Assembly (NCBI RefSeq): GCF_010587385.1
Contig: NZ_CP047475.1
Location: 868,001 to 932,000, forward strand
Length of the DNA: 64,000 bases
Direction: 5' to 3'
Source of the DNA: Vibrio astriarenae
Lineage (GTDB): Bacteria > Pseudomonadota > Gammaproteobacteria > Enterobacterales > Vibrionaceae
Shown here: piece after piece, positions 1 through 10,272 of the stretch
How positions within the stretch are numbered: position 1 is the first letter of the stretch
Layout of the letters: every line of letters starts with the position of its first letter
Program-made: the position numbers and the translations under genes
The notes under the pieces: model-generated
What the model was told of the DNA's origin: nothing
The model's database searches: none
What the model saw: only the letters and a program-made list of their open reading frames with translations

Positions 1-477
1 AATCTGTTTATCAAGGCTGGCTAGCGTGTTTTCAGCAGTGAGTTCATAGTGGTCAGCATCAGCAGGTAAGCCGATGAGCCAGCTAGGCAGCGAGTCTGCC
101 GGAATCGAAAGTCCGGTTAGCTGGGCGATCAGTTGTTGCGCATTGTTACCCGTGTACGTGTCGCCTTCCATGGTCGTCACTTCCGCACCGTCGGGTGTTG
201 ACGTTACCGATAGTGCGGTTTGGCCAAGGATCGTGCGTAGTGTCAGTCGATTACTCTGCGCATCTTCTCGCCAGTCAAAGTTGAGGGACTGACGCTCTTG
301 AGGCGAGATATAACCCAGCTTGCCGTTAGCGCGATAGTTGACGATAGATTGCAGTTTTTGTTGATGGCTTTGCCATTCAACACTCGTTGCACTTTCTGGC
401 AGCGAACTACAGCCGTTAATTAGAACTAACACGAGGCTGATGAATGAAAGTCGGCGAAAAATTGTAATTAGATTCAT
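1..477 (-). CDS. lolB: Outer-membrane lipoprotein insertion receptor LolB (3' end cut by window)
   Basis: LolB is the outer-membrane receptor that takes lipoproteins from periplasmic LolA and inserts them in the outer membrane. Reading leftward from the ATG at 477 gives a basic N-terminus, a hydrophobic segment and a lipobox ending LINGC (Cys23), then a mature part with typical LolB phrases (NYRANGKLGYIS, LNFDWRE, LGQTALSV, SWLIGLPAD). The frame stays open for 159 codons to the left edge, so the C-terminus is missing. It diverges from hemA, the usual arrangement in gammaproteobacteria. I translated this frame by hand. Lipobox and motifs make the call secure; only the 3' end is unseen. Confidence 0.93.
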   Translation of the reverse strand, partial: MNLITIFRRLSFISLVLVLINGCSSLPESATSVEWQSHQQKLQSIVNYRANGKLGYISPQERQSLNFDWREDAQSNRLTLRTILGQTALSVTSTPDGAEVTTMEGDTYTGNNAQQLIAQLTGLSIPADSLPSWLIGLPADADHYELTAENTLASLDKQI

Positions 478-694
478 AGGCTTGATAAGTCTCTGGCTTG
501 GTGTTAACCACGCAAGGTGAGTCACATAGAGAATGAACTATAAAACACAACTATATCACTAAAATTGGTTGTCTGATAAACACATAGAGGTGGTTAAGCT
601 CAGAAAAGCGGGTTACAGCTCTTTTCATCTACAGGGGCATCAAGTAAAATTCGGCTCTTATTTGTTCCTCCCACCAACAGAGAACCTCTATTTC

Positions 695-1954
695 ATGACT
701 TTGCTTGCTCTTGGCATCAACCACAATACTGCTTCAGTAGAGTTGCGTGAAAAAGTCGCCTTTGGTCCAGATAAGCTGTCTCAAGCGCTGTCTGATATCA
801 AACAGGTAGAAGGTATTGAAGGTGGCGTTATTCTTTCGACGTGTAATCGTACCGAGTTATATTGTGACGTGAGTGCGAAAGACGAGGGAGCATTAGTCGA
901 TTGGCTGACGGAGTTCCATCAGGTCGAGCCAAGTGAGTTACGATCAAGTCTCTATGTGCATCGAGATACTGAGGCGATCTCTCACTTGATGCGCGTATCG
1001 TGTGGACTCGATTCGTTAGTCCTTGGTGAACCGCAAATTCTGGGTCAGGTTAAGCAGGCGTTTGCTGATGCGAAAAGCCATCAGTCGGTAAACACATCGA
1101 TTGAAAAATTGTTCCAGAAAGGGTTCTCAGTAGCCAAGCGAGTGCGCACTGAAACGGATATTGGTGGCTCAGCGGTTTCGGTAGCCTATGCGGCGTGTAC
1201 ATTAGCAAAACACATTTTTGAATCGCTAGCGAACTCAACCGTTTTGTTGGTGGGTGCTGGTGAAACCATTGAGTTGGTGGCCAAGCATCTATCGAGCAAC
1301 GGCTGTACAAAAATGATCGTGGCAAACCGCACACGTGAACGTGCTTTGAGTCTGGCAAATGAGTTTGGTGCTGAAGTCATTGCACTAAATGAGATACCTG
1401 AGCACTTGGCCAAAGCGGATATTGTGATTAGCTCGACAGCCAGTCCTTTACCTATCATCGGTAAGGGTATGGTGGAGACGTCGCTCAGCGCACGTAAGCA
1501 TCAACCTATACTGCTGATTGATATCGCCGTACCTCGTGATATTGAGGCGCAAGTAGGCGACCTTGATGATGCCTACCTCTACACGGTAGATGATCTACAA
1601 TCGATAGTAGATTCTAATATTGAACAGCGCCGAGCTGAGGCGGTTCAAGCAGAAGCGATAGTCAAACAAGAAAGCACCGTCTTTATGGACTGGCATCGCT
1701 CACTGAAATCAGTGAACGGTATTCGAGAATATCGCGACAATGCACATGAAATTCGTAAGCAGCTACTAGAGAAAGGTATGCAAGCGCTCGCAAGCGGTGC
1801 AGATCCAGAAAAGGTGCTTACAGAGCTAAGTAACAAGCTCACAAACAAGTTGATCCACTCACCGACGCAGGCGATGCAGCAGGCGGCTCAAGAGGGACAA
1901 CATGATAAACTACAAATTATCCGAGAGTCACTTGGACTAGATATGAATAGCTAG
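695..1954 (+). CDS. hemA: Glutamyl-tRNA reductase
   Basis: First committed step of C5-pathway tetrapyrrole synthesis: NADPH reduction of glutamyl-tRNA(Glu) to glutamate-1-semialdehyde. The 419-residue protein starts [20 protein letters not shown], as in the family. The catalytic Cys50 lies in [10 protein letters not shown], a nucleotide-binding segment [17 protein letters not shown] follows near residue 175, and the C-terminal dimerisation helices end with [12 protein letters not shown]. The frame is open 42 codons further upstream (TTG at 569), but that part has no family similarity, so I use the ATG at 695. It is the first gene of a probable hemA-prfA-prmC operon, with only 44 bases to prfA. 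Confidence 0.97.
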   Translation: MTLLALGINHNTASVELREKVAFGPDKLSQALSDIKQVEGIEGGVILSTCNRTELYCDVSAKDEGALVDWLTEFHQVEPSELRSSLYVHRDTEAISHLMRVSCGLDSLVLGEPQILGQVKQAFADAKSHQSVNTSIEKLFQKGFSVAKRVRTETDIGGSAVSVAYAACTLAKHIFESLANSTVLLVGAGETIELVAKHLSSNGCTKMIVANRTRERALSLANEFGAEVIALNEIPEHLAKADIVISSTASPLPIIGKGMVETSLSARKHQPILLIDIAVPRDIEAQVGDLDDAYLYTVDDLQSIVDSNIEQRRAEAVQAEAIVKQESTVFMDWHRSLKSVNGIREYRDNAHEIRKQLLEKGMQALASGADPEKVLTELSNKLTNKLIHSPTQAMQQAAQEGQHDKLQIIRESLGLDMNS

Positions 1955-1998
1955 TCATCGATGCCCCTCAATAATAGCAACCAGATAAGACGACACTT

Positions 1999-3087
1999 AT
2001 GAAAGCCTCAATTTTAGCGAAACTAGAAACACTCGTTGAACGATACGAAGAAGTTCAACATTTGCTGGGTGATCCAGATGTGATTGGCGATCAGGACAAG
2101 TTCCGTGCGCTATCACGCGAGTACTCACAGCTAGAAGAGGTGACCAAGTGTTTCCAAGCCTATCAGCAAGCTCAAGAAGATCTTGAAGCAGCTGAAGAGA
2201 TGGCAAAAGAAGACGATGAAGAGATGCGCGAAATGGCGCAGGAAGAGATTAAAGAAGCAAAAGAGACGATCGAACGTCTGAATGATGAACTTCAGATCCT
2301 TCTCCTTCCAAAAGATCCAAACGATGAGCGTAACTGTTTCTTAGAAATTCGAGCGGGTGCAGGTGGTGATGAAGCAGGTATCTTCGCTGGTAACCTTTTC
2401 CGTATGTACTCTAAATATGCTGAGAAGCAGGGCTGGCGCGTTGAAGTCATGAGCTGCAACGAATCGGAGCAGGGTGGTTACAAAGAGATGATCGCTAAAG
2501 TGAGCGGTGATGGTGTTTACGGCACAATGAAGTTTGAGTCGGGCGGCCACCGTGTGCAGCGTGTTCCTGAAACTGAATCTCAAGGTCGCGTGCACACCTC
2601 GGCGTGTACCGTTGCGATCATGCCTGAAATTCCGGAAGCAGATTTGCCAGAAATTAAAGCAGCAGACCTTAAAATTGATACATTCCGTGCTTCGGGCGCG
2701 GGTGGTCAGCACGTTAACACCACGGACTCTGCGATCCGCATTACCCACTTACCGACAGGCACAGTGGTAGAGTGTCAGGATGAGCGTTCTCAGCATAAGA
2801 ACAAAGCGAAAGCGATGTCAGTGCTGGCAGCACGTATTGTGCAAGCGGAAGAAGCACGCCGTGCGGCAGAAGTGTCAGACACGCGCCGCAACCTACTTGG
2901 CTCTGGTGACCGTAGTGATCGTATTCGTACCTATAACTACCCACAAGGTCGTGTTTCTGACCACCGTATTAACCTAACGCTTTACCGTCTAAATGAAGTG
3001 CTAGAAGGCGATCTGCAATCTCTGATCGACCCGGTTGTTCAAGAGCACCAAGCGGATCAGTTGGCTGCACTCGCTGATAACAACTAA
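1999..3087 (+). CDS. prfA: Peptide chain release factor 1
   Basis: RF1 reads UAA and UAG stop codons and triggers peptidyl-tRNA hydrolysis. The protein is 362 residues, normal for RF1. The GGQ hydrolysis motif is at residues 235-237 within [19 protein letters not shown], and the region ahead of it holds the decoding domain ([18 protein letters not shown]). The C-terminal [12 protein letters not shown] segment is also typical. It lies between hemA and prmC; PrmC methylates the GGQ glutamine of this protein, so factor and modifying enzyme are adjacent. Confidence 0.97.
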   Translation: MKASILAKLETLVERYEEVQHLLGDPDVIGDQDKFRALSREYSQLEEVTKCFQAYQQAQEDLEAAEEMAKEDDEEMREMAQEEIKEAKETIERLNDELQILLLPKDPNDERNCFLEIRAGAGGDEAGIFAGNLFRMYSKYAEKQGWRVEVMSCNESEQGGYKEMIAKVSGDGVYGTMKFESGGHRVQRVPETESQGRVHTSACTVAIMPEIPEADLPEIKAADLKIDTFRASGAGGQHVNTTDSAIRITHLPTGTVVECQDERSQHKNKAKAMSVLAARIVQAEEARRAAEVSDTRRNLLGSGDRSDRIRTYNYPQGRVSDHRINLTLYRLNEVLEGDLQSLIDPVVQEHQADQLAALADNN

Positions 3088-3091
3088 TTCA

Positions 3092-3943
3092 ATGTCAGCA
3101 CAACGTATTGATAGCACCTTGCGAGCGATAACGGCTCGCTTGGTGGAGAGCGGCAGTGAGTCTCCTTCTTTGGATGCCTCACTGCTGCTTTGTCATATCT
3201 TGGGTAAGCCACGAAGTTACCTACTGACCTGGCCAGAAAAACAGCTGGATGATTCTCAGTTGGCTGAGCTTGAACTGTTACTTATGAGACGTGAGCAGGG
3301 CGAGCCGATGGCGTACATTCTAGGCTATCGTGAGTTTTGGTCGCTCAACTTGAAGGTGGCCACGTCAACCTTGATACCTCGTCCTGATACAGAGCGTTTG
3401 GTTGAACTGGCTTTAGATAAGGCACTGGTGAGCGAAGGTGACATTCTTGACCTCGGTACTGGCACAGGCGCAATCGCCTTGGCGCTGGCCTCAGAGCTGC
3501 CTGACAGAAATGTGTTGGGCATCGATTTTCAAAAGAGCGCGTACCAGCTAGCAAGTGAAAACCGTGACCGTCTAGCACTTTATAATGCGCAGTTTATGCA
3601 TGGGAGCTGGTATTCACCTCTAGAAGCTGGCGCGAAGTTTGCTGTCATCACCTCTAATCCACCTTATATTGACCCTCAAGACCCACATTTAGATCAAGGT
3701 GATGTGCGCTTTGAGCCAAGAACGGCGTTGGTCGCGCAAGAGCATGGCTTAGCGGATATCCGTTATATCAGTGTACATGCACGGCAATTCCTTGCCACAG
3801 GTGGCTGGTTGCTACTTGAGCATGGTTACGACCAAGGCGAAGCGGTGCGAGACATACTCAGTGGCTTCGGTTTTGAGCAGGTCTCGACAGAAAAAGATTT
3901 TGGCGACAATGACCGAGTCACTCTCGGTCAGTGGAATAGATAG
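3092..3943 (+). CDS. prmC: Release factor glutamine N5-methyltransferase
   Basis: PrmC (HemK) transfers a methyl group from SAM to the GGQ glutamine of RF1 and RF2. From the ATG at 3092 the protein has 283 residues. It shows the SAM-binding motif DILDLGTGTGAIALALA (about residues 117-133) and the NPPY substrate-glutamine motif at 189-192. The frame is open upstream into prfA, but the ATG four bases after the prfA stop fits the family length. Ordinary member of the hemA-prfA-prmC operon. Confidence 0.95.
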   Translation: MSAQRIDSTLRAITARLVESGSESPSLDASLLLCHILGKPRSYLLTWPEKQLDDSQLAELELLLMRREQGEPMAYILGYREFWSLNLKVATSTLIPRPDTERLVELALDKALVSEGDILDLGTGTGAIALALASELPDRNVLGIDFQKSAYQLASENRDRLALYNAQFMHGSWYSPLEAGAKFAVITSNPPYIDPQDPHLDQGDVRFEPRTALVAQEHGLADIRYISVHARQFLATGGWLLLEHGYDQGEAVRDILSGFGFEQVSTEKDFGDNDRVTLGQWNR

Positions 3944-3951
3944 GATTGAAC

Positions 3952-4335
3952 ATGTACGAAGGAATTAAACACCTACACTTGATGACCATTGCCCTTAGTG
4001 CCGCTCTACTGACGGTGCGCTATGCAATGATGATGGCCAACTCAGGCTTGAGTAATGCCAAGTTTTTTAAGGTGTTTCCGCACATCAATGACACGGTGCT
4101 TCTGGTGTCAGGCCTTGTACTGATTATGATTACAGGCTTTGTACCCTTTACACCACAAGGTTTATGGCTGACCGAAAAGTTTACCTGTGTGTTTGCTTAT
4201 ATTGCTTTAGGCTTTTTCTCGTTAAAAATGGCTAAAAATAATTTGCTACGCACTTTCGCCTTCTTTGGCGCGATGGGTTGGCTTGCTATGGCGGGCAAGG
4301 TTGCGGTGACCAAAACGCCGCTGTTTTTTGGTTAA
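3952..4335 (+). CDS. sirB2: SirB2 family inner-membrane protein
   Basis: A 127-residue, strongly hydrophobic protein with four predicted membrane segments (HLHLMTIALSAALLTVRY, then DTVLLVSGLVLIMITGF, then a phenylalanine-rich pair near the end). The sequence and its position between prmC and sirB1 match the SirB2/YchQ family, whose biochemical role is unknown. I prefer the ATG at 3952 to the in-frame TTG at 3946. It begins 8 bases after the prmC stop and is likely cotranscribed with it. Confidence 0.85.
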   Translation: MYEGIKHLHLMTIALSAALLTVRYAMMMANSGLSNAKFFKVFPHINDTVLLVSGLVLIMITGFVPFTPQGLWLTEKFTCVFAYIALGFFSLKMAKNNLLRTFAFFGAMGWLAMAGKVAVTKTPLFFG

Positions 4336-4387
4336 CAAGCAATTTTTGGTTAAGTAACCATGTTCAAAACAAGATTGTAGGAAGTTT

Positions 4388-5197
4388 ATGCAAGCACTGT
4401 TTGATGAAGATTTTGACTCGATTGAACTGGTTGAAGGTGCGCTCATTCTCAATGAGGCCATCAACTCAGCAACACAAGTTCACTGGGCACATGAAGAGTT
4501 AAGTCGATTGCTTAAAGAGGCGGAACTCACGCTGGTTTCAGAGCGACATGATCAGAGTCGCTTTGATGCCTTACTTCGACTGTTTTACACCACTTGGGGA
4601 TTTCAAGGGGATAAAGAGAGCTATTTTCACTCTAGTAATGGTTTTATTGATCAAGTACTTGAGCGTAAGAAAGGCATCCCTGTTAGCTTAGGTGCAATCC
4701 TTCTTTATCTTGGTCGCAAGCTCGGTTTCCGTATCCACGGCATTGCATTTCCAACGCAGTTTGTCCTGCGTATTGATTGGAGTGATGGTGAGCATAGTTA
4801 TCTAAACCCATTTAATGGCGAGTACGTCACGACTCATACCATGCGAGCTTGGCTTGTTGGGCATGATGGGCCACTCGCTAAGATCAGTGCCGCTGATCTC
4901 GAGCTAACGGATAATGCGACAGTCATTGGACGTTGGTTAGCATTGCTCAAAAGTGCACTGCTGCGTGAAGAGAGCTACGCATTAGCCCTTCGTTGTACTG
5001 ATCTCGCGTTGACCTTTGTCCCAGATGACCCATACGAAATTCGCGATCGTGGTTTTATTTATCAGCAGCTCGATTGTCATAATGTGGCCTTAAATGACTA
5101 TCAGTTTTTTATCGACCAGTGCCCTGAAGACCCAGCAGCAGAGCTGCTCAAGACTCAAGTCAATCTCATGAGTCGCAAGGAAGTTGTACTACACTAA
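4388..5197 (+). CDS. sirB1: SirB1 family protein (transglutaminase-like domain plus TPR)
   Basis: A 269-residue cytosolic protein of the SirB1/YchA family. The N-terminal two thirds is a transglutaminase-like fold (IDQVLERKKGIPVSLGAILLYLGRKLG, then FPTQFVLRIDW). The C-terminus has a tetratricopeptide-like helical pair (YALALRCTDLALTFVPDDPYEIRDRGFIYQQL). No enzymatic activity has been settled for the family. It lies between sirB2 and kdsA, the same order as in enterobacteria, which supports the naming. The ATG at 4388 follows AGGAAGTTT. Confidence 0.87.
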   Translation: MQALFDEDFDSIELVEGALILNEAINSATQVHWAHEELSRLLKEAELTLVSERHDQSRFDALLRLFYTTWGFQGDKESYFHSSNGFIDQVLERKKGIPVSLGAILLYLGRKLGFRIHGIAFPTQFVLRIDWSDGEHSYLNPFNGEYVTTHTMRAWLVGHDGPLAKISAADLELTDNATVIGRWLALLKSALLREESYALALRCTDLALTFVPDDPYEIRDRGFIYQQLDCHNVALNDYQFFIDQCPEDPAAELLKTQVNLMSRKEVVLH

Positions 5198-5227
5198 CAA
5201 GCAGTTCGTTTCTGCCCTAATAATTAG

Positions 5228-6088
<861 letters not shown>

Positions 6089-6108
6089 TCAATTTAGATG
6101 GAATTATT

Positions 6109-6133
6109 AAGCGAGCTTCGGCTCGCTTTTTTT
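6109..6133 (+). terminator. Intrinsic terminator after kdsA
   Basis: A perfect GCGAGC/GCTCGC stem with a TTCG tetraloop (6111-6126) is followed by seven T residues. It sits 21 bases after the kdsA stop and should end the hemA-to-kdsA transcript. Confidence 0.9.
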
Positions 6134-6313
6134 ATGCTCCAAGAGTCAGGGTTTTAGATACGTAACGAGAGTGTAAATGGTTTGTTGGTGATCTGGGGCA
6201 CATTTTAGTGAGACGACGATGAGATGGTAAACATAAGCATTTAAACTCAATCATGTTTTAAGCTGAAGTCATACAGCTAGCAGTGGTTAAATACGATTAT
6301 AAGGACAATTAAC

Positions 6314-7975
6314 ATGACTCATCGCCGAATGCTAAAAGCAACTCTGAGCGCAGCTATAATGGCGGCACTAGTGGGTTGCTCAACTCACTCTGCTCCTGAG
6401 TGGGAAGCCGATACCACTTATCGTCTTACTATTTTGCATACCAATGATCATCATGGCCGTTTCTGGCAAAACCGTTATGGTGAGTATGGTATGGCAGCGC
6501 GTAAGACTCTGATTGATGAAATGCGTGCCGAGATTGAAGCGCAAGGTGGCAGTGTGCTGCTATTGTCAGGCGGTGATATTAACACGGGTGTACCAGAGTC
6601 AGACTTGCAAGATGCCGAGCCTGATTTCAAAGGCATGAGCATCATTGGCTACGATGCGATGGCACTTGGCAACCATGAGTTTGACAACTCACTTGATGTG
6701 TTAGCTAAACAGATTGAGTGGGCTAACTTCCCAATGCTGTCTGCCAATATTTACGATAAGGCAACGGGCGAGCGCATGTTTCAGCCATACCAGATGTTCA
6801 CCAAGCAGGGTATCAAGATTGCCGTTATTGGTTTAACGACAGAAGACACGGCAAAAATAGGCAACCCTGAGTTCATTGGTGGAATTGATTTCCGTGATCC
6901 AAAAGAAGAAGCGAAGAAGTTGATTGCTGAGCTTCAAGAGACGGAAAACCCTGATCTTGTTTTCGCCGTGACGCACATGGGCCACTACGAAGATGGTAAT
7001 CGTGGTGTGAATGCGCCCGGTGATGTGGCGCTCGCACGCTACCTAGAAGAAGGGGAGCTAGACATGATTGTTGGTGGTCACTCACAAGAGCCAGTGTGTA
7101 TGGAAGGTCCCAACATGTACAAACGCAACTTTAAACCTGGTGACGAGTGTAAGCTAGATGTGCAAAACGGTACCTACATTGTTCAGGCTCATGAATGGGG
7201 CAAGTATGTGGGGCGTGCTGACTTCGAGTTTGAAAACGGTGAGTTGAGCATGGTGAGCTATGATCTGGTACCAGTTAACTTGAAAAAGAAAATCAAGGTG
7301 GATGGTGAATCTCAGCGCGTATTGATTGCGGAAGAGATTGCGCAAGATCAAGAGCTTCTGGAGTTCCTACGCCCTTACCAAGAGCAAGGTCAAGCGCAGC
7401 TCAATGAGAAAATTTCTGAAACTAACGGCAAGCTAGAAGGTGACCGCAATGTGGTTCGCTTCCAACAGACCAACTTAGGGCGTTTGATCGCCACTGCACA
7501 CATGAAGCGAGCAAAGGCTGACTTTGGTGTGATGAATTCTGGTGGTGTTCGTGACTCAATAGAAGCTGGCGATGTGACATACAAAGACATACTCACCGTT
7601 CAGCCATTCGGTAACATGTTGACTTACACTGATATGACAGGGCAAGAGGTCCTCGATTATCTTAATGTTGTTGCCACTAAACCCGTCGATTCGGGCGCGT
7701 ACGCTCAATTTGCGGGGATTAGTATGACAGTGTCAGAGGGGCTGGTATCAAACGTCTTTATTGGTGATGAGCAGTTGCGCATGGATGAAACTTACCGCTT
7801 TACAATCCCAAGCTTTAACGCTGCTGGTGGTGATGGTTATCCGGTTGTGACAGACCATCCTGGTCACGTCAATACAGGATTTGTTGATGCAGAGGTGCTC
7901 AAAGAGTACCTAGAGTCAAACAGCCCACTCGATGTCAATCAATATGCACCCAATGAACAAATTGTCTATAAATAA
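6314..7975 (+). CDS. nutA: 5'-nucleotidase lipoprotein (UshA/NutA family)
   Basis: Surface or periplasmic metallophosphoesterase that dephosphorylates nucleotides so that the nucleosides can be taken up. The 553-residue protein starts with a lipoprotein signal ending ALVGC (Cys22). The N-terminal metallophosphatase motifs are TILHTNDHHGRFW, LLSGGDINTG, ALGNHEFDNS and IVGGHSQEP. The C-terminal nucleotide-recognition domain carries MNSGGVRDSIEAGDVTY and IPSFNAAGGDGYP. Its similarity is to the chloride-dependent NutA nucleotidases of vibrios. The gene stands alone between terminators, with AAGGACAATT ahead of the ATG. The symbol is by homology. Confidence 0.9.
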   Translation: MTHRRMLKATLSAAIMAALVGCSTHSAPEWEADTTYRLTILHTNDHHGRFWQNRYGEYGMAARKTLIDEMRAEIEAQGGSVLLLSGGDINTGVPESDLQDAEPDFKGMSIIGYDAMALGNHEFDNSLDVLAKQIEWANFPMLSANIYDKATGERMFQPYQMFTKQGIKIAVIGLTTEDTAKIGNPEFIGGIDFRDPKEEAKKLIAELQETENPDLVFAVTHMGHYEDGNRGVNAPGDVALARYLEEGELDMIVGGHSQEPVCMEGPNMYKRNFKPGDECKLDVQNGTYIVQAHEWGKYVGRADFEFENGELSMVSYDLVPVNLKKKIKVDGESQRVLIAEEIAQDQELLEFLRPYQEQGQAQLNEKISETNGKLEGDRNVVRFQQTNLGRLIATAHMKRAKADFGVMNSGGVRDSIEAGDVTYKDILTVQPFGNMLTYTDMTGQEVLDYLNVVATKPVDSGAYAQFAGISMTVSEGLVSNVFIGDEQLRMDETYRFTIPSFNAAGGDGYPVVTDHPGHVNTGFVDAEVLKEYLESNSPLDVNQYAPNEQIVYK

Positions 7976-8008
7976 ATCATCATATTGACGTTGACGTAAT
8001 TTACTTGC

Positions 8009-8037
8009 AAAGTGGTGTCATTACGACACCACTTTTT
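8009..8037 (+). terminator. Hairpin and short T-run between nutA and ybaK
   Basis: An 11-bp perfect stem (AAAGTGGTGTC paired with GACACCACTTT, loop ATTAC) runs from 8009 to 8035 and its 3' arm runs into five T residues. It fits an intrinsic terminator for nutA. It ends only 9 bases before the ybaK start codon, where a ribosome-binding site would be expected. Confidence 0.8.
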
Positions 8038-8044
8038 AATTGTC

Positions 8045-8521
8045 ATGACACCAGCAATAAAGTTACTCGAAAAGAAAAAGATCCCTCATAAGGTGCTGCA
8101 ATATCATCACGACTCTCGTGCGGAAAGCTACGGACAGGAAGCGGTTGAGGCACTTGGTTTATCTGCAGACAGTGTTTTCAAAACACTACTGGTTTCTCTC
8201 GATGGCAACCCGAAAAACTTGGGTGTCGCTATTGTGCCCGTTTCATGTCAATTGAGTCTAAAGTTGGTTGCAAAAGCCTTGAGTGCGAAAAAAGCGGTGA
8301 TGGCAGATCCTACCATCGCCCAATCGGTGACGGGGTATGTCGTGGGAGGCATTAGCCCTCTAGGCCAAAAGAAACGCTTGCCAACGGTTATCGACAAAAG
8401 TGCACAAGGCCAGTCTGAGATTGGGGTGAGCGCGGGTAAGCGAGGTCTAGAGATTCAACTTGCGCCCGAGCAACTTGCCGCTGCTATCAACGCTAAGTTT
8501 ACGTCAATAACCGCTGAGTAA
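8045..8521 (+). CDS. ybaK: Cys-tRNA(Pro)/Cys-tRNA(Cys) deacylase YbaK
   Basis: Trans-editing enzyme that hydrolyses Cys-tRNA(Pro) made in error by prolyl-tRNA synthetase. The protein has 158 residues (about 159 in E. coli) and starts [16 protein letters not shown], as family members do. Family phrases include [45 protein letters not shown] and [11 protein letters not shown]. The frame is open to 8012, but the added residues lie inside a hairpin and the conserved start is at 8045. No Shine-Dalgarno sequence is visible before this ATG. Confidence 0.93.
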   Translation: MTPAIKLLEKKKIPHKVLQYHHDSRAESYGQEAVEALGLSADSVFKTLLVSLDGNPKNLGVAIVPVSCQLSLKLVAKALSAKKAVMADPTIAQSVTGYVVGGISPLGQKKRLPTVIDKSAQGQSEIGVSAGKRGLEIQLAPEQLAAAINAKFTSITAE

Positions 8522-8623
8522 ACTTGCTGATGCGTTCAGACTTGCTTATCATCCACATAGCGCAACAGAAATCAGATAGTTAAAGGGTCGGTTGACCTTA
8601 TCTAGAGCAAAATTAGGACCAGT

Positions 8624-9763
8624 ATGCGAAATATTGCTTTGTTATTAATGGGCTTGGTGAGTATGCCCTTATGGGCGATGACCCAGGTAAACCTGTATCA
8701 GTCAGCGGTAGTGATTGATCAAGAGGCCGATAATGGTGACCAACTTGCTCGAGCCCAAGGTTTAGAGCAGGTGATTATTCGAGCTTCCGGCGATGCAATG
8801 GCGGCAAGTAACCCCGTCATCAAAAAGGCAATGGGAAACACGTCTCAATACATTACGCAGATTAGTTATGCTTCACGTGGCGAAGAGCAAGAGGTTCGTT
8901 TGATGTTTAGTGAGCCACGCGTACGTGCTTTGTTAACGCAGGCGCAATTACCTTACTGGCCTGCACAGCGCAAGACTGTCCTAGTTTGGCTGGCCGAAGA
9001 AGAGGCTGGTCAGCGTGCAATCAGCTGGGATTACGCCAATACCAACTATATGGCAGCCCTACGCGATAGCGCTCAACAGCGCGGTCTCCCTTTGACCTTC
9101 CCGCTTGGTGATTTTGAAGATATGACCAACATCGAGGTGTCTGATATTTGGGGCGGCTTTGAAGATGTCATCGAACAAACTAGCCAGAGATACCCTGCAG
9201 ATGCTGTCCTTGTGCTACGCAACGATGGTAACAATGTACGCTGGACCTTGTATGATCAAGAGCCAGCACAAGGCCTAAGAGCAACGATTCATCGTACCTA
9301 TCCAGCCAACACCTCTGCACAGCGTATTGTCGATGATATCGCGGTATTCTATTCACAAAAAGATGCGGTGGTAGTGAGCCAAGAGACATCAGGTAAAACG
9401 GTTGTCACCTTCGACAATGTGACAACAGCAGAGCAGTTCTTCAAACTAGAAAAAGGGCTTGAGAATCTCAGCACAGTTGCGACCGCTAATATTCTAGAAA
9501 TGCACGCAAGTAGCGTAACTTTTGAAGTCGAGTTACTGGCCTCAAGAGAGGATTTTGAGCAATCGGTCCTGCGTGCATTGAGTGCCCACCGAGCGCCTGT
9601 TGAAGCTTTGGACACCGATTTGCAGCCACAGCCAATGGAAGACGGGTTAGAAAGCGGCGCAGTGCAGCAAGACAAGGAAGAGTTCGCAGAAGAGCCGGCA
9701 GTGCCGACTCAACTTCCTGAAGTGTCGGAACCAAGCACTAGTGAACTGACTTTTAGTTTGTAA
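8624..9763 (+). CDS. DUF2066 domain-containing secreted protein
   Basis: A 379-residue protein with a Sec signal peptide (hydrophobic residues 4-17, cleavage likely after PLWA). The body matches the DUF2066 family of gammaproteobacteria: VNLYQSAVVIDQEADN, RAQGLEQVIIRASGD, and VLVWLAEEEAGQRAISW. The last 50 residues are Glu/Pro-rich and look disordered. The function of the family is unknown. It is a single gene with AGGACCAGT ahead of the ATG and a bidirectional terminator after it. Confidence 0.85.
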   Translation: MRNIALLLMGLVSMPLWAMTQVNLYQSAVVIDQEADNGDQLARAQGLEQVIIRASGDAMAASNPVIKKAMGNTSQYITQISYASRGEEQEVRLMFSEPRVRALLTQAQLPYWPAQRKTVLVWLAEEEAGQRAISWDYANTNYMAALRDSAQQRGLPLTFPLGDFEDMTNIEVSDIWGGFEDVIEQTSQRYPADAVLVLRNDGNNVRWTLYDQEPAQGLRATIHRTYPANTSAQRIVDDIAVFYSQKDAVVVSQETSGKTVVTFDNVTTAEQFFKLEKGLENLSTVATANILEMHASSVTFEVELLASREDFEQSVLRALSAHRAPVEALDTDLQPQPMEDGLESGAVQQDKEEFAEEPAVPTQLPEVSEPSTSELTFSL

Positions 9764-9774
9764 AATGATCATAT

Positions 9775-9811
9775 AAAAAATAGGGGACTCACATGAGTCC
9801 CCTATTTTTTT
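9775..9811. terminator. Bidirectional terminator between convergent genes
   Basis: A long perfect inverted repeat (stem ATAGGGGACTCA paired with TGAGTCCCCTAT, with A-run before and T-run after) lies between the rightward DUF2066 gene and the leftward DUF2069 gene. It can end transcription in both directions. Confidence 0.92.
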
Positions 9812-9825
9812 ATACCAAGACATCT

Positions 9826-10251
9826 CTAGTCTGTATGGTACTTGCTACGTTCTGTCTTCTCGACTTCAGATAGCTTTTTCAACTTCAGCCCTAACTCTTT
9901 GCCTCGCAAGCGAGCGAACATAATATTGCAGATGAATGCGACACTGGTGAGGAACAGCTCGACAGCCCCAAACCATCGTTCTCCCTCATCGATATAGATG
10001 ACAGTGAGACTATGAAGAAAGTACAGCATCAGCACAAAGTTCGCCCATGCATGAGTGTAAGGTTTGCCTGCGAGAATGCCCGGCAAAGGGAGCAATAAAG
10101 GGATTGCCCAAACCACGGCTAGGGTCGCTGCGTTAAGGTGAGGATGAGGAGAAAGGCTAAGATTCCAAAGCACGACCCAGGCCAGTAGCCCAAGATTTGC
10201 TGCTAGCGCACAGAGCCTGTAGCGGCGGGTTCGTTCACTCATCGATTCCAT
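9826..10251 (-). CDS. DUF2069 inner-membrane protein
   Basis: A 141-residue protein with four predicted membrane helices (LAANLGLLAWVVLWNLSL, LAVVWAIPLLLPLPGIL, WANFVLMLYFLHSLTVIYI, GAVELFLTSVAFICNIMFA) and a Lys-rich C-terminus. It fits the DUF2069 (YohJ-like small membrane) family; the role is unknown. The ATG at 10251 has AAGGAATTC at good spacing; an ATG three codons later (10242) is the alternative. It is the third gene of a leftward arsC-wrbA-DUF2069 group. Confidence 0.85.
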   Translation of the reverse strand: MESMSERTRRYRLCALAANLGLLAWVVLWNLSLSPHPHLNAATLAVVWAIPLLLPLPGILAGKPYTHAWANFVLMLYFLHSLTVIYIDEGERWFGAVELFLTSVAFICNIMFARLRGKELGLKLKKLSEVEKTERSKYHTD

Positions 10252-10272
10252 GATGAATTCCTTATTTTATGT

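Noticed and set aside
569..694. 42-codon in-frame extension upstream of hemA
   Set aside because: No similarity to HemA N-termini; begins with TTG and has no ribosome-binding site. The conserved start is at 695.
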